Positions 54,977 to 63,135 of a DNA stretch of 64,000 nt are shown here, in pieces. The notes under the pieces are model-generated. The model was not told the origin of the DNA. It saw nothing but the letters and a program-made list of their open reading frames with translations, and did no database searches. The DNA lies in the NCBI GenBank assembly GCA_016432505.1, contig CP066692.1:186001-250000 (forward strand), written 5' to 3'. A program made the translations under genes and the position numbers. Within the stretch, counting starts at the first letter, position 1. The number at the start of each line of letters is the position of its first letter. Origin of the DNA: Azosocius agrarius (lineage in GTDB: Bacteria; Pseudomonadota; Gammaproteobacteria; UBA6186; Azoamicaceae).

Positions 54977-55498
54977 TTATACAAAATTATTAACACATTT
55001 TACAATTTCATTTTTAGCTTTTATAGCATCTTCCCAAGATCCCACATTAACCCATTTATTCTTTTCTAAATCTTTATAATGCTTAAAAAAATGTTCTATC
55101 TTATTTAAGAGAGAAAAATCTAAATCAGTATAATTCCTTATACTAGAATATAAAGAAGTCAATTTATCAATAGGAACAGACAATATTTTGCAATCTAAAC
55201 CAGATTCATCTATCATATTTAACAATCCAATAGGTCTAACTTCAATAACACATCCACTAATTAAAGAATTGGGAGATAAAACTAAAACATCTAAAGGGTC
55301 TCCATCATCAGATAAAGTTTTTGGTATATAACCATAATTACAAGGATACCTCATAGAAGTAGATATAAATCTATCAACATGTAACATACCAGTTTTTTTA
55401 TTCATTTCATATTTAACTGGTTTGCTATTAGAAGAAATTTCTATAACAACATTAACAATGTCAGGAAATCTTTCGCCAAAAAATAAATCTTTAATCAT
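54977..55498 (-). CDS. ppa: inorganic pyrophosphatase, family I
   Basis: Hydrolyses pyrophosphate, 173 aa (E. coli 176). Active-site motifs are YEMNKKTGMLHVDRF, MRYPCNYGYIPKTL and the metal cluster DDGDPLDVLVL, followed by GLLNMIDESGLDCKIL. It drives nucleic-acid and aminoacyl-tRNA synthesis. Convergent with dnaB, 23 bases after rlmB. Confidence 0.97.
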   Translation of the reverse strand: MIKDLFFGERFPDIVNVVIEISSNSKPVKYEMNKKTGMLHVDRFISTSMRYPCNYGYIPKTLSDDGDPLDVLVLSPNSLISGCVIEVRPIGLLNMIDESGLDCKILSVPIDKLTSLYSSIRNYTDLDFSLLNKIEHFFKHYKDLEKNKWVNVGSWEDAIKAKNEIVKCVNNFV

Positions 55499-55521
55499 AC
55501 AATCTCACAAAACAAAATTTG

Positions 55522-56265
55522 TTAAATGTTCTTATTATACCATCTTTGTCTTAAAACTTCAAATAACACAACAGATGTTGCTATAGCCATATTTAAACTT
55601 TTTACATATCCTTTAACAGGTATTGATATAATAGAATCACAATTTTTCATAGTAAGGTACCTTAAACCAGAACATTCAGATCCTACAATTACAGCCAAAG
55701 ATACAATTAAATTTTCATCATAAAGAGATATTTTTGCTTTTTCAGATGTTCCAAGAACATAAATATTTTTTTTTTTAATAATATTTAATATCCTCACTAC
55801 ATTTACAACTTTAATTATAGGTATAGTTAAAGATACACCACAAGATATTTTATGAATTTCATTACTAATGAAACAAGAATTATTATATGGAAGAATTATA
55901 GCATCAACTCCAACTATAAACGATAACCTAATGCAAACCCCAAGATTCTGCGAATCCATTACAGAATCAAAAATCAATAACAAAGGATTAACAATATTTT
56001 CTAAAAGCTTAAATAAATATGCCTCTGATTTGTAAGCAAAACCATTTATTTCAGCATATATACCTTGATGGTTTTTATTAGACAAAATTTTAGTAAAAAA
56101 AGATAAATCAACAAAAACATAATTAATGTTATACTTATTCAAAAGTCTTGAAAGATAAAAAACTTTTTTATGCTTTTTATAAAGAAATAATTTAACTATC
56201 AATTTATAATTATTTAACAAAACATGATTTACTACATGCCATCCATAAATTATGTCAACACTCAT
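55522..56265 (-). CDS. rlmB: 23S rRNA Gm2251 2'-O-methyltransferase
   Basis: SPOUT-family rRNA methyltransferase, 247 aa (E. coli 243). Begins MSVDIIYGWHVVNHVL (E. coli MSEMIYGIHAVQALL). Motifs: HQGIYAEI, DSVMDSQNLGVCIR (motif 1 Asn), VIVGSECSGLR (motif 2) and ISIPVKGYVKSLNMAIATSV (motif 3). ATG 56265 is chosen; an earlier in-frame Met lies in the inverted repeat. No clear Shine-Dalgarno site, because the upstream 10 bases follow directly on that hairpin. Confidence 0.95.
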   Translation of the reverse strand: MSVDIIYGWHVVNHVLLNNYKLIVKLFLYKKHKKVFYLSRLLNKYNINYVFVDLSFFTKILSNKNHQGIYAEINGFAYKSEAYLFKLLENIVNPLLLIFDSVMDSQNLGVCIRLSFIVGVDAIILPYNNSCFISNEIHKISCGVSLTIPIIKVVNVVRILNIIKKKNIYVLGTSEKAKISLYDENLIVSLAVIVGSECSGLRYLTMKNCDSIISIPVKGYVKSLNMAIATSVVLFEVLRQRWYNKNI

Positions 56266-56275
56266 ACTATATAAA

Positions 56276-56319
56276 ATGCAAATATACAAATATATTCAAA
56301 TATATTTGTATATTTGCAT
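56276..56319. repeat. perfect 19-bp inverted repeat between hflC and rlmB
   Basis: Left arm 56276-56294 (starts ATGCAAATATAC) and right arm 56301-56319 are exact reverse complements with a six-base loop TTCAAA. It fills the 70-base hflC-rlmB gap on the minus strand, ending ten bases before the rlmB ATG. It could act as a terminator, an RNase-processing or stabilising hairpin, or a brake on rlmB translation. A matching second copy was not noticed elsewhere in the window. Confidence 0.85.
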
Positions 56320-56335
56320 AATGTATTATTATTTA

Positions 56336-57214
56336 TTATTTACTATTTTTAATACTAAAGTGTTTAAAAAATAAATCATCTGGATTTAAAATTAAAACAT
56401 CATTTTTATTATTAAAGATATTTTTATAAGCTAAAGTACTACGATAAAAATCAAAAAATCCTTGATCTTTATTATATGCATTAGAATATATATTAATAGC
56501 ATGAGCATCACCTTCACCTCTAATTTCATTAGAGGTACGTAAAGCTTCAGCTAAAATAATACGTTGTTCTCTTTCAGCAATAGCACAAATTTTACTTGCT
56601 AAAGCACTACCTGTTGCTCTTATTTCACTTGCAACACGTTCTCTTTCAGCACGCATTCTAGCATAAACTGAATCTCTGACTTCATCAGGTAAATCTATAC
56701 GCTTAATTCTAACATCAGTAATCGTTATACCGATATTTTTAGTACTATCATCAGTAGCTTCTTTCAATCTACTCATTAATTCAGCACGTTCACCATGAAC
56801 GACTTCAGATATAGTATATTTTCCAAATTCAGCTTTTAAAGCAGCTACAACTTTTTGTTGTAATAACTGTTCTGCTTTTGCTTTATTTCCACCAGTTCTT
56901 GTATAATATAAAGGTAAATTATCAATATTCCAAAGAACATAAAAATCTACTAATACATCTTTTTTCTCTAAAGTAGTTATTCTTGAAGACTGAATGTCTA
57001 ATATTTTTTCTCTTAAATCAAAATTTTTATATTCTTGAATAAAAGGAATTCTAGCATGAAGACCAGGCATATAAATTTTAACAGAATTATCACTATCAGT
57101 CTCTAATTTACCTAACTGGGTTATCATACCCCTATCAGTTTCATAAATTACAAACAAAGAAAAAGGTAATAAACATAATATACTAAAAATAATTATAGAA
57201 AGAGCTGTTCTCAT
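56336..57214 (-). CDS. hflC: FtsH-modulating band-7 protein HflC
   Basis: Prohibitin-like inner-membrane protein, 292 aa (E. coli 334). One N-terminal helix is followed by the SPFH/band-7 domain: ITQLGKLE, LHARIPFIQEYKNFDLREK, VDFYVLWNIDN, DVRIKRIDLPDEV, then the charged coiled coil MRAERERVASEIRATG. With HflK it forms a large cage around FtsH. It starts at the base next to the hflK stop. Confidence 0.96.
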   Translation of the reverse strand: MRTALSIIIFSILCLLPFSLFVIYETDRGMITQLGKLETDSDNSVKIYMPGLHARIPFIQEYKNFDLREKILDIQSSRITTLEKKDVLVDFYVLWNIDNLPLYYTRTGGNKAKAEQLLQQKVVAALKAEFGKYTISEVVHGERAELMSRLKEATDDSTKNIGITITDVRIKRIDLPDEVRDSVYARMRAERERVASEIRATGSALASKICAIAEREQRIILAEALRTSNEIRGEGDAHAINIYSNAYNKDQGFFDFYRSTLAYKNIFNNKNDVLILNPDDLFFKHFSIKNSK

Positions 57215-58357
57215 TTATTGTCTCCTATTTCTAACTTCATCCGTTGACTTTGGTAAAGTATTACCCTGAGATTCTTTTTTGTTATACCGTTCTTTATAAA
57301 CTTGGTTCTCAATTACTTTATTAATACCACTTTTAGTGCCCATTAATTTATCTACAGGTAAATATATCAAATTATTATTAGAATCAGAATCTATCAAAAT
57401 TTTACTAACTTTTGATAAAACATATTCCATCATTTCCAAATATAAACGTTTTTTAGTAATATCAGGAGCTTTTTTATATTCATCTAAAATTAACTGAAAT
57501 CTAATCACATCTCCTTCAGCCAATAATATGGTTTCTTGTTTATAAGCATTTGCCTCTTCAAGCATTTGTGCAGCTTTACCATTAGCTTCAGGAACAACTC
57601 TATTAGCAAAAGCTTCAGCTTGATGTTTTAATTGCTCTTTTTCCTCTCTAGCTTTTATTACATCATCAAAAGCACTTTTTACACTTGTAGGAACACGTGC
57701 TTCTCTTAAAGCAACTGCTGCTATGTAAACTCCAGCATCATAACTATCTAAAGTAGTTTGTAATTGTTGAGCTATAGCATTAGAAATTTGTTCTTTTCCA
57801 GATGTAACAATAAAATCTAAATCTGAATTACCTATAACCTGTCTTAAGGCACTATCACTAGCTTCTCTCAAAACTTTATCAGGTTCAGCAATATTAAATA
57901 ATCTTTTTTCAGCATTATTTATTCTATACTGAACTTCTATTTCAACATTAACTATATTTTCATCTTTAGTTAACATAGAAGCTCCATGACTATTTCGTTC
58001 CAATTTTTCAGTATTAATTATTCTCTTTTTTTCAAGGAATAATGGAATCCAATGTGGTCCTTGTTCTAATATTCTTTGATATTTACCGAACCTCGTAACA
58101 ACCGCTTTTTCAGCAGGTTTCACAATATATATTCCGGCAATAATATACCCTATAACAATAATACAAAAAACAATAATATAAAAAGAACTACCAAAATAAT
58201 TAAAAGATTTTTTATCAAAGATATTACCACCCACTCCTTTTTTTTTAAAAATTTTTAAAAAATATAAAACAACATCTCTAAACCTCTTTACAAAAGATTT
58301 AGAATTTTTATCAACATTAGGCTCATTCCAAGCCATAAAAGTAACATTCTTTTTCAT
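57215..58357 (-). CDS. hflK: FtsH-modulating band-7 protein HflK
   Basis: Partner of HflC, 380 aa (E. coli 419). MAWNEPN at the start is a family hallmark (E. coli MAWNQPGNN). A cytoplasmic stretch, then helix YIIVFCIIVIGYIIAGIYIV, then band-7: KAVVTRFGKYQRILEQGPHWIPL, then the coiled coil with VVPEANGKAAQMLEEANAYK. Points to an FtsH protease outside the window. The hfq-hflX genes that often precede hflK are absent. Confidence 0.96.
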   Translation of the reverse strand: MKKNVTFMAWNEPNVDKNSKSFVKRFRDVVLYFLKIFKKKGVGGNIFDKKSFNYFGSSFYIIVFCIIVIGYIIAGIYIVKPAEKAVVTRFGKYQRILEQGPHWIPLFLEKKRIINTEKLERNSHGASMLTKDENIVNVEIEVQYRINNAEKRLFNIAEPDKVLREASDSALRQVIGNSDLDFIVTSGKEQISNAIAQQLQTTLDSYDAGVYIAAVALREARVPTSVKSAFDDVIKAREEKEQLKHQAEAFANRVVPEANGKAAQMLEEANAYKQETILLAEGDVIRFQLILDEYKKAPDITKKRLYLEMMEYVLSKVSKILIDSDSNNNLIYLPVDKLMGTKSGINKVIENQVYKERYNKKESQGNTLPKSTDEVRNRRQ

Positions 58358-58479
58358 ACAATTTCTTAATTATCACAACCGATCCTTGTATTATGAAATA
58401 TAAAGTAATAATGAGCAATTAAAGAAAAATATAAAGAAAAATAGATATGTGATTAATTAAATTATTAATTTTTTTTTTA

Positions 58480-59169
58480 TTAACATACACCATAAAATAA
58501 AATAGCATTTATAATAATATATAATCCACAAAAAAGTAATAAAAATTCTAATATTACTTTTAAAAAAAAAGTTTTTTTTAAAAATACAATAATATTTTGT
58601 GAAAAATAAAACATTATAAACATAGAAGGAAAAGTTCCTAAACCAAAAAATAACATTAAAAAAAAACTTGAAACAAAAGAATCAGAGGACAAAGAATAAA
58701 TAACAGCAGTATAAATTAAACCACAAGGAAAAAATCCCCATAACATACCAAATAAAAATATTTTAAAAATATTATTTTTATTAAAATTTTTATTTAATTT
58801 AAACAACTTAATCCATAAACTTACCATTAATTTTTCAATTAAAAAAAGTTTATAAAATTTTATATTGTTGATATATAAAAAATATATAACTAAAATTAAC
58901 CCAGAAAATATTTTTAAAATTAATATAAACATTTTTCCAAAAAAATTAGTTGTAAAATATCCAATACCACCAAAAAATAAACCGATTAAACTATATGAAA
59001 AAATTCTACCTAAATTATAAAATAATTGATTAAAAAAAATTTTATTACTATAAATTTTATCAATATTAAAAAAAAACATAGAAGATAAAACACCACACAT
59101 CCCAAAGCAATGAAAACTTCCTAAAATTCCAATCATGAATGATGTAAAATATGAAAATTCATTATACAT
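58480..59169 (-). CDS. SafE/COG2836-type membrane protein linked to cbb3 oxidase
   Basis: Membrane protein of 229 aa with about six helices. The N-terminal helix has GILGSFHCFGMCGVLSS, the hallmark of the COG2836 (sulfite-exporter TauE/SafE-like, DsbD-like) family, and a second half has LFGMLWGFFPCGLIYTAVIYSLSS. Proteins of this group often follow ccoS in cbb3 operons, as here (start six bases after ccoS). The paired Cys suggest a metal or thiol role in oxidase assembly; this is inferred. Confidence 0.85.
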   Translation of the reverse strand: MYNEFSYFTSFMIGILGSFHCFGMCGVLSSMFFFNIDKIYSNKIFFNQLFYNLGRIFSYSLIGLFFGGIGYFTTNFFGKMFILILKIFSGLILVIYFLYINNIKFYKLFLIEKLMVSLWIKLFKLNKNFNKNNIFKIFLFGMLWGFFPCGLIYTAVIYSLSSDSFVSSFFLMLFFGLGTFPSMFIMFYFSQNIIVFLKKTFFLKVILEFLLLFCGLYIIINAILFYGVC

Positions 59170-59174
59170 AATGT

Positions 59175-59327
59175 TTACTTATCAAAATAATCATCATTTA
59201 ATAATATATGATTAGAAATATTTTCTAAATTATCAAATTGATTATTATCAACGGCCCACCAAAAAAAATATATAGAAATTACCAATAAAACTAAACTTAC
59301 AGGAATTAATAAAAAAATTATACTCAT
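59175..59327 (-). CDS. ccoS: cbb3 oxidase maturation protein CcoS
   Basis: Very small protein of 50 aa, easy to miss. One N-terminal helix (LLIPVSLVLLVISIYFFWWAV) is followed by NNQFDNLE and a short acidic tail ILLNDDYF, matching CcoS (LIPLSL...FFWAVxxGQFDDLE). It is required for haem or copper insertion into CcoN in other bacteria. It lies between ccoI (five-base gap) and the SafE-like gene. Confidence 0.93.
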   Translation of the reverse strand: MSIIFLLIPVSLVLLVISIYFFWWAVDNNQFDNLENISNHILLNDDYFDK

Positions 59328-59332
59328 ATAAA

Positions 59333-61762
59333 CTACTTTTTTAACAACCTTAAAGAATTTAAAACAACCAATAACGAACTAAAAAACATTATAAATACAC
59401 TAAAATAAGGTTCAATAAAACCGAAAAAAGATATAATTAAACCAATTAAATTATAAAATATTGCCCAAACAATATTTTGCTTTATTATTTTATTAGTTTT
59501 AATACTAATTTTAATTGCATCAGGTAATAATAACAAATTATTATTAAGTAACGTAACATCAGCGCTTATTTTTGCTAAATCAGTACCTTCTCCCATTGCT
59601 ACAGCTATTTGAGATATTTTAAAAGCTAATATATCATTTATTCCATCTCCTACCATCATAACTTGTAAATTTTTTTTTTGTAATTTTTTAATATAAATTA
59701 ATTTATCTTGTATAGAAGCATTTTTAAAAAAATACAAAATTTCTAAATTTTTAGCTATTTTATTTGTAGAATTAGATGGATCTCCAGTTAAAATATGTAA
59801 ATTCAAATTCAAAGATCTTAACTCATTTATTATCTTAAAAGATTCATACCTTAAAGGATTAATTAAATAAAAAATAGCAATTATTTCAAACTCATTAACT
59901 AAAAAAATACATAATTCATCTTTCAATTTATAATCATCAAATTTATTATCAATAGAACAAAATTCTTTAACAAAATCTAATTTTCCGATTCTATACTTTT
60001 TATTATTAATTATTCCCTCAATACCACAATTTATATATTCTTTATAATTAGAAATATTATATATTTTATTTTTTTTTAATATTAAATTATAAATAAAAAT
60101 TTTTGAAATAGGATGATTTGATAAAATTTCTAAAGAATATGCCAAATTAAATACATGATTAACAGTATAATTTGCTAAAATTTTTGTTTCTTTCAATAAA
60201 AAATAATTTACTGTTAACGTACCAGTTTTATCAAAAACAATATCAGTAATATTCAATAAAGTTTCTAATACATGTTCTTTAATAATTAAAAAACCATTTT
60301 TAGCTAATTTATTAGTTGAACAAGTAATTGCAATTGGCACAGCTAAAGCTAAAGCACATGGACAAGCTATAGTCAACATGGCTATTGTAACATTTAAAAT
60401 ATAAGTATAATCAGTAAAAAACCAGTATATATCAGCAAAAAAAACCAAAATTAACACAAATAAAATAAAATAATTAGAAATTTTATTTGTAATTCTAATA
60501 ATTTTAGGCTTTATAGAACTCATTTTCTCTAAAATTTGTATAATAATTGTAACAAATGAATTTTTACTTGTAGAGCTAATTTTTAATATAAGAATATTAC
60601 TTAAATTAACACATCCACCCATAACAAAATCTTTTTTTTTTTTATAAACTGGAACAGATTCTCCAGTTAACATAGATTCATCAATAACACAATTATCATT
60701 TAAAATAAATCCATCTAAAGGAATAATTTCACCCATTTTAACCAATAATATATCATCAATAAACACATCATCTATATTTTTTTTAACTTTTTTAATAATG
60801 CTAAAATTACTAAATTTAATAATAGTAACAATATTAGGAATTAATTTTTGTAATCCATATATTAATTTTGTACAAAAATGTCTAATTCTCATTTCTAAAA
60901 ATCTACTAATTAATAAAAAAAATATAAACATACAAACAGAATCAAAATAAACTTCATCATTTTTATTAAAAAAATTATACATACTAAAAAAATATATTAT
61001 CAATATAGATAAAGATACAATAGTATCAAGCGTTAATGTTTTTAATTTTAAAGATTTATAAGCATTAATAATAAACTTACCAGATGTAAATATAATCAAC
61101 AAAGTAGCAATTATAAAATTAAATAATCTTATAAATAACCAATAAGAAATACCTATATCGTCCATATCATAAATATATAATGCAAAAGATAACATCATAA
61201 TTTGCATACTTCCTATACCAGCTATAATTAATTTTTTTAATTCATTTTTATACTCAATTTGATCTAAAGTTTCTTTAATTTTAAAAATATAAGGATAAGC
61301 GTTATATCCTATTTTTCTTATTTCTTTCAATATTTCACTTAATTTAATAATAGATAAATCAAAAGTAATTTGAGCTTTAGAAGTAGAAAAATTAATAAAA
61401 ATTTCATATATACCACAAATATTTTTGATATGACGTTCAATAAGCCAAATACAAGCGGAACAAACTATACCATTTATAGAAATAGTAACATCACATAATC
61501 CATTAGCATTAATTGTTACAAATTTATTAATTATATTATTTTGATCATAAATTTCATAACTACTATATTTAAATTTATCAACATTTATAACACTTTTTTC
61601 TCTATAAATATAATAATTTCCTAATTTAGAATCAATAATAAATTTTGTTATTTCTTTACAACCATAACAACACATATACTTAATTCTTTTATTTATTATT
61701 AAATAAATGTTTGTATCATAAGAAATAACAAAATTACAATGAAAACATAATTTTAAATGCAT
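59333..61762 (-). CDS. ccoI: copper-transporting P1B-ATPase CcoI
   Basis: Copper-exporting ATPase needed to metallate cbb3 oxidase, 809 aa. The N-terminal Cys-rich region with CFHC and CCYGC is typical of CcoI/FixI, followed by a metal-binding domain with CSACIW. Then come the eight-helix membrane part with TIACPCALALAVP, the phosphorylation site DKTGTLTVN, the actuator LTGES and hinge MVGDGINDILA. It follows ccoG directly; ccoH, usually between them, is absent. Confidence 0.96.
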   Translation of the reverse strand: MHLKLCFHCNFVISYDTNIYLIINKRIKYMCCYGCKEITKFIIDSKLGNYYIYREKSVINVDKFKYSSYEIYDQNNIINKFVTINANGLCDVTISINGIVCSACIWLIERHIKNICGIYEIFINFSTSKAQITFDLSIIKLSEILKEIRKIGYNAYPYIFKIKETLDQIEYKNELKKLIIAGIGSMQIMMLSFALYIYDMDDIGISYWLFIRLFNFIIATLLIIFTSGKFIINAYKSLKLKTLTLDTIVSLSILIIYFFSMYNFFNKNDEVYFDSVCMFIFFLLISRFLEMRIRHFCTKLIYGLQKLIPNIVTIIKFSNFSIIKKVKKNIDDVFIDDILLVKMGEIIPLDGFILNDNCVIDESMLTGESVPVYKKKKDFVMGGCVNLSNILILKISSTSKNSFVTIIIQILEKMSSIKPKIIRITNKISNYFILFVLILVFFADIYWFFTDYTYILNVTIAMLTIACPCALALAVPIAITCSTNKLAKNGFLIIKEHVLETLLNITDIVFDKTGTLTVNYFLLKETKILANYTVNHVFNLAYSLEILSNHPISKIFIYNLILKKNKIYNISNYKEYINCGIEGIINNKKYRIGKLDFVKEFCSIDNKFDDYKLKDELCIFLVNEFEIIAIFYLINPLRYESFKIINELRSLNLNLHILTGDPSNSTNKIAKNLEILYFFKNASIQDKLIYIKKLQKKNLQVMMVGDGINDILAFKISQIAVAMGEGTDLAKISADVTLLNNNLLLLPDAIKISIKTNKIIKQNIVWAIFYNLIGLIISFFGFIEPYFSVFIMFFSSLLVVLNSLRLLKK

Positions 61763-61772
61763 AACACCTCAA

Positions 61773-63131
61773 TCAAAATATAAAAAAATTAACCTCTTTT
61801 TTTAAAAAAAAATCTACCTTATTTTTAACATATTTTATATTAAAAAAAATTTTATAAAAATTTTTTTTCATTTCTTTATTTAAAAAAAAATGAATCTTAA
61901 TATATACATTACTAATACAATCAGAATTTATTATTAAATTAGTAGGTCCAATATAATTCATATCAATATTATCAAAATTAGAAACATTTACATTACAAAA
62001 AATATCATTATTACTTTTATTAAAAAATTTCAAAATATAATTATTTTCTATAATATTATCACTCAAATTATTATAAAGAGTTTGTTGATTCCTATAAACA
62101 ATAAATTCTAAATCAGTTTTATTATTTAATAAATATACAAAAATTGAAAATAAACATAATAAAATAAAACTAAAAATAAATAATTTTTTTTTATACAAAT
62201 TATAAGTAAATTTACTTACATTATAATCTTTTTTATAAAGAATTAAATTAATAGGCTTACTTACTTTTATCATCACATTATTACAAGCATCTGCACAAAC
62301 TCCACAATTAATACATTCTATTTGCTCACCATTTCTAATATCAATTCCTGTAGGACAAGAATATACACATTGAAAACAACTAATACAATCACCAAAATCA
62401 CTATAATTTTTCTTTTTATATTTTCTTGGCTCGCCTCTAATAACATCATATTTAACAATAGTTGTATTTTCATCATACATTATGTTTTGAAATCTTGCAT
62501 AAGGACAAATTAAAAAACAAAACTGTTCTCCAAGAAAAATTAATTCAAAATATAATAAAAAAGTAATAAAAATAATTATAAAAATAATAAAATTATCAAT
62601 TTTAAAAAATAATATACTATTTATTAAAGCCCTAGAAGAAACAAAATATCCAACAAAAAAAATTGCCCCCAAAAATAAAAAAAATAAAAATATAAAATGT
62701 TTGAATATCTTCAAAAAAAATACATAAAAATCAAATAAATGATTATCAATTTTAATTCTATTATTTCTATTACCTTCAAATATAACAGATAAAACATTAA
62801 ATATATATAACATAACAGTCTGAGGACATAAATATCCACACCATAATCGACCATATAATAATGTGATCAAAAAGAAAATAATCAAAAAAATCAATATAAT
62901 AATACAAAATAATACAAAATCATTAGGATAAAAAATATAATTAAAAAAATATATTTTATAATTAATAATATCAAAAATTACTGCCTGTCTATTTTTATAA
63001 TTCAAAAGAGGTATTAAAAAATAACATATAATAAATATTGAAATAAAAAACAACCTAATATTAGAATATTTACCACTTATAATATTACAATATATTTTTT
63101 TTCTATTTTTATATAATTCACTATATATCAT
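61773..63131 (-). CDS. ccoG: cbb3 oxidase accessory ferredoxin-like protein CcoG
   Basis: Membrane Fe-S protein (RdxA/FixG family) implicated in copper reduction for cbb3 assembly, 452 aa. Membrane helices, GRLWCGYLCPQTVMLYIF, then two 4Fe-4S motifs CISCFQCVYSCPTGIDIRNG and CINCGVCADACN, then a C-terminal Ig-like domain. The ATG at 63131 is chosen because YKNRKKIY aligns with the family's YASREKIY; a TTG at 63170 would overlap ccoP by 35 bases. Confidence 0.95.
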   Translation of the reverse strand: MIYSELYKNRKKIYCNIISGKYSNIRLFFISIFIICYFLIPLLNYKNRQAVIFDIINYKIYFFNYIFYPNDFVLFCIIILIFLIIFFLITLLYGRLWCGYLCPQTVMLYIFNVLSVIFEGNRNNRIKIDNHLFDFYVFFLKIFKHFIFLFFLFLGAIFFVGYFVSSRALINSILFFKIDNFIIFIIIFITFLLYFELIFLGEQFCFLICPYARFQNIMYDENTTIVKYDVIRGEPRKYKKKNYSDFGDCISCFQCVYSCPTGIDIRNGEQIECINCGVCADACNNVMIKVSKPINLILYKKDYNVSKFTYNLYKKKLFIFSFILLCLFSIFVYLLNNKTDLEFIVYRNQQTLYNNLSDNIIENNYILKFFNKSNNDIFCNVNVSNFDNIDMNYIGPTNLIINSDCISNVYIKIHFFLNKEMKKNFYKIFFNIKYVKNKVDFFLKKEVNFFIF

Positions 63132-63135
63132 AATA

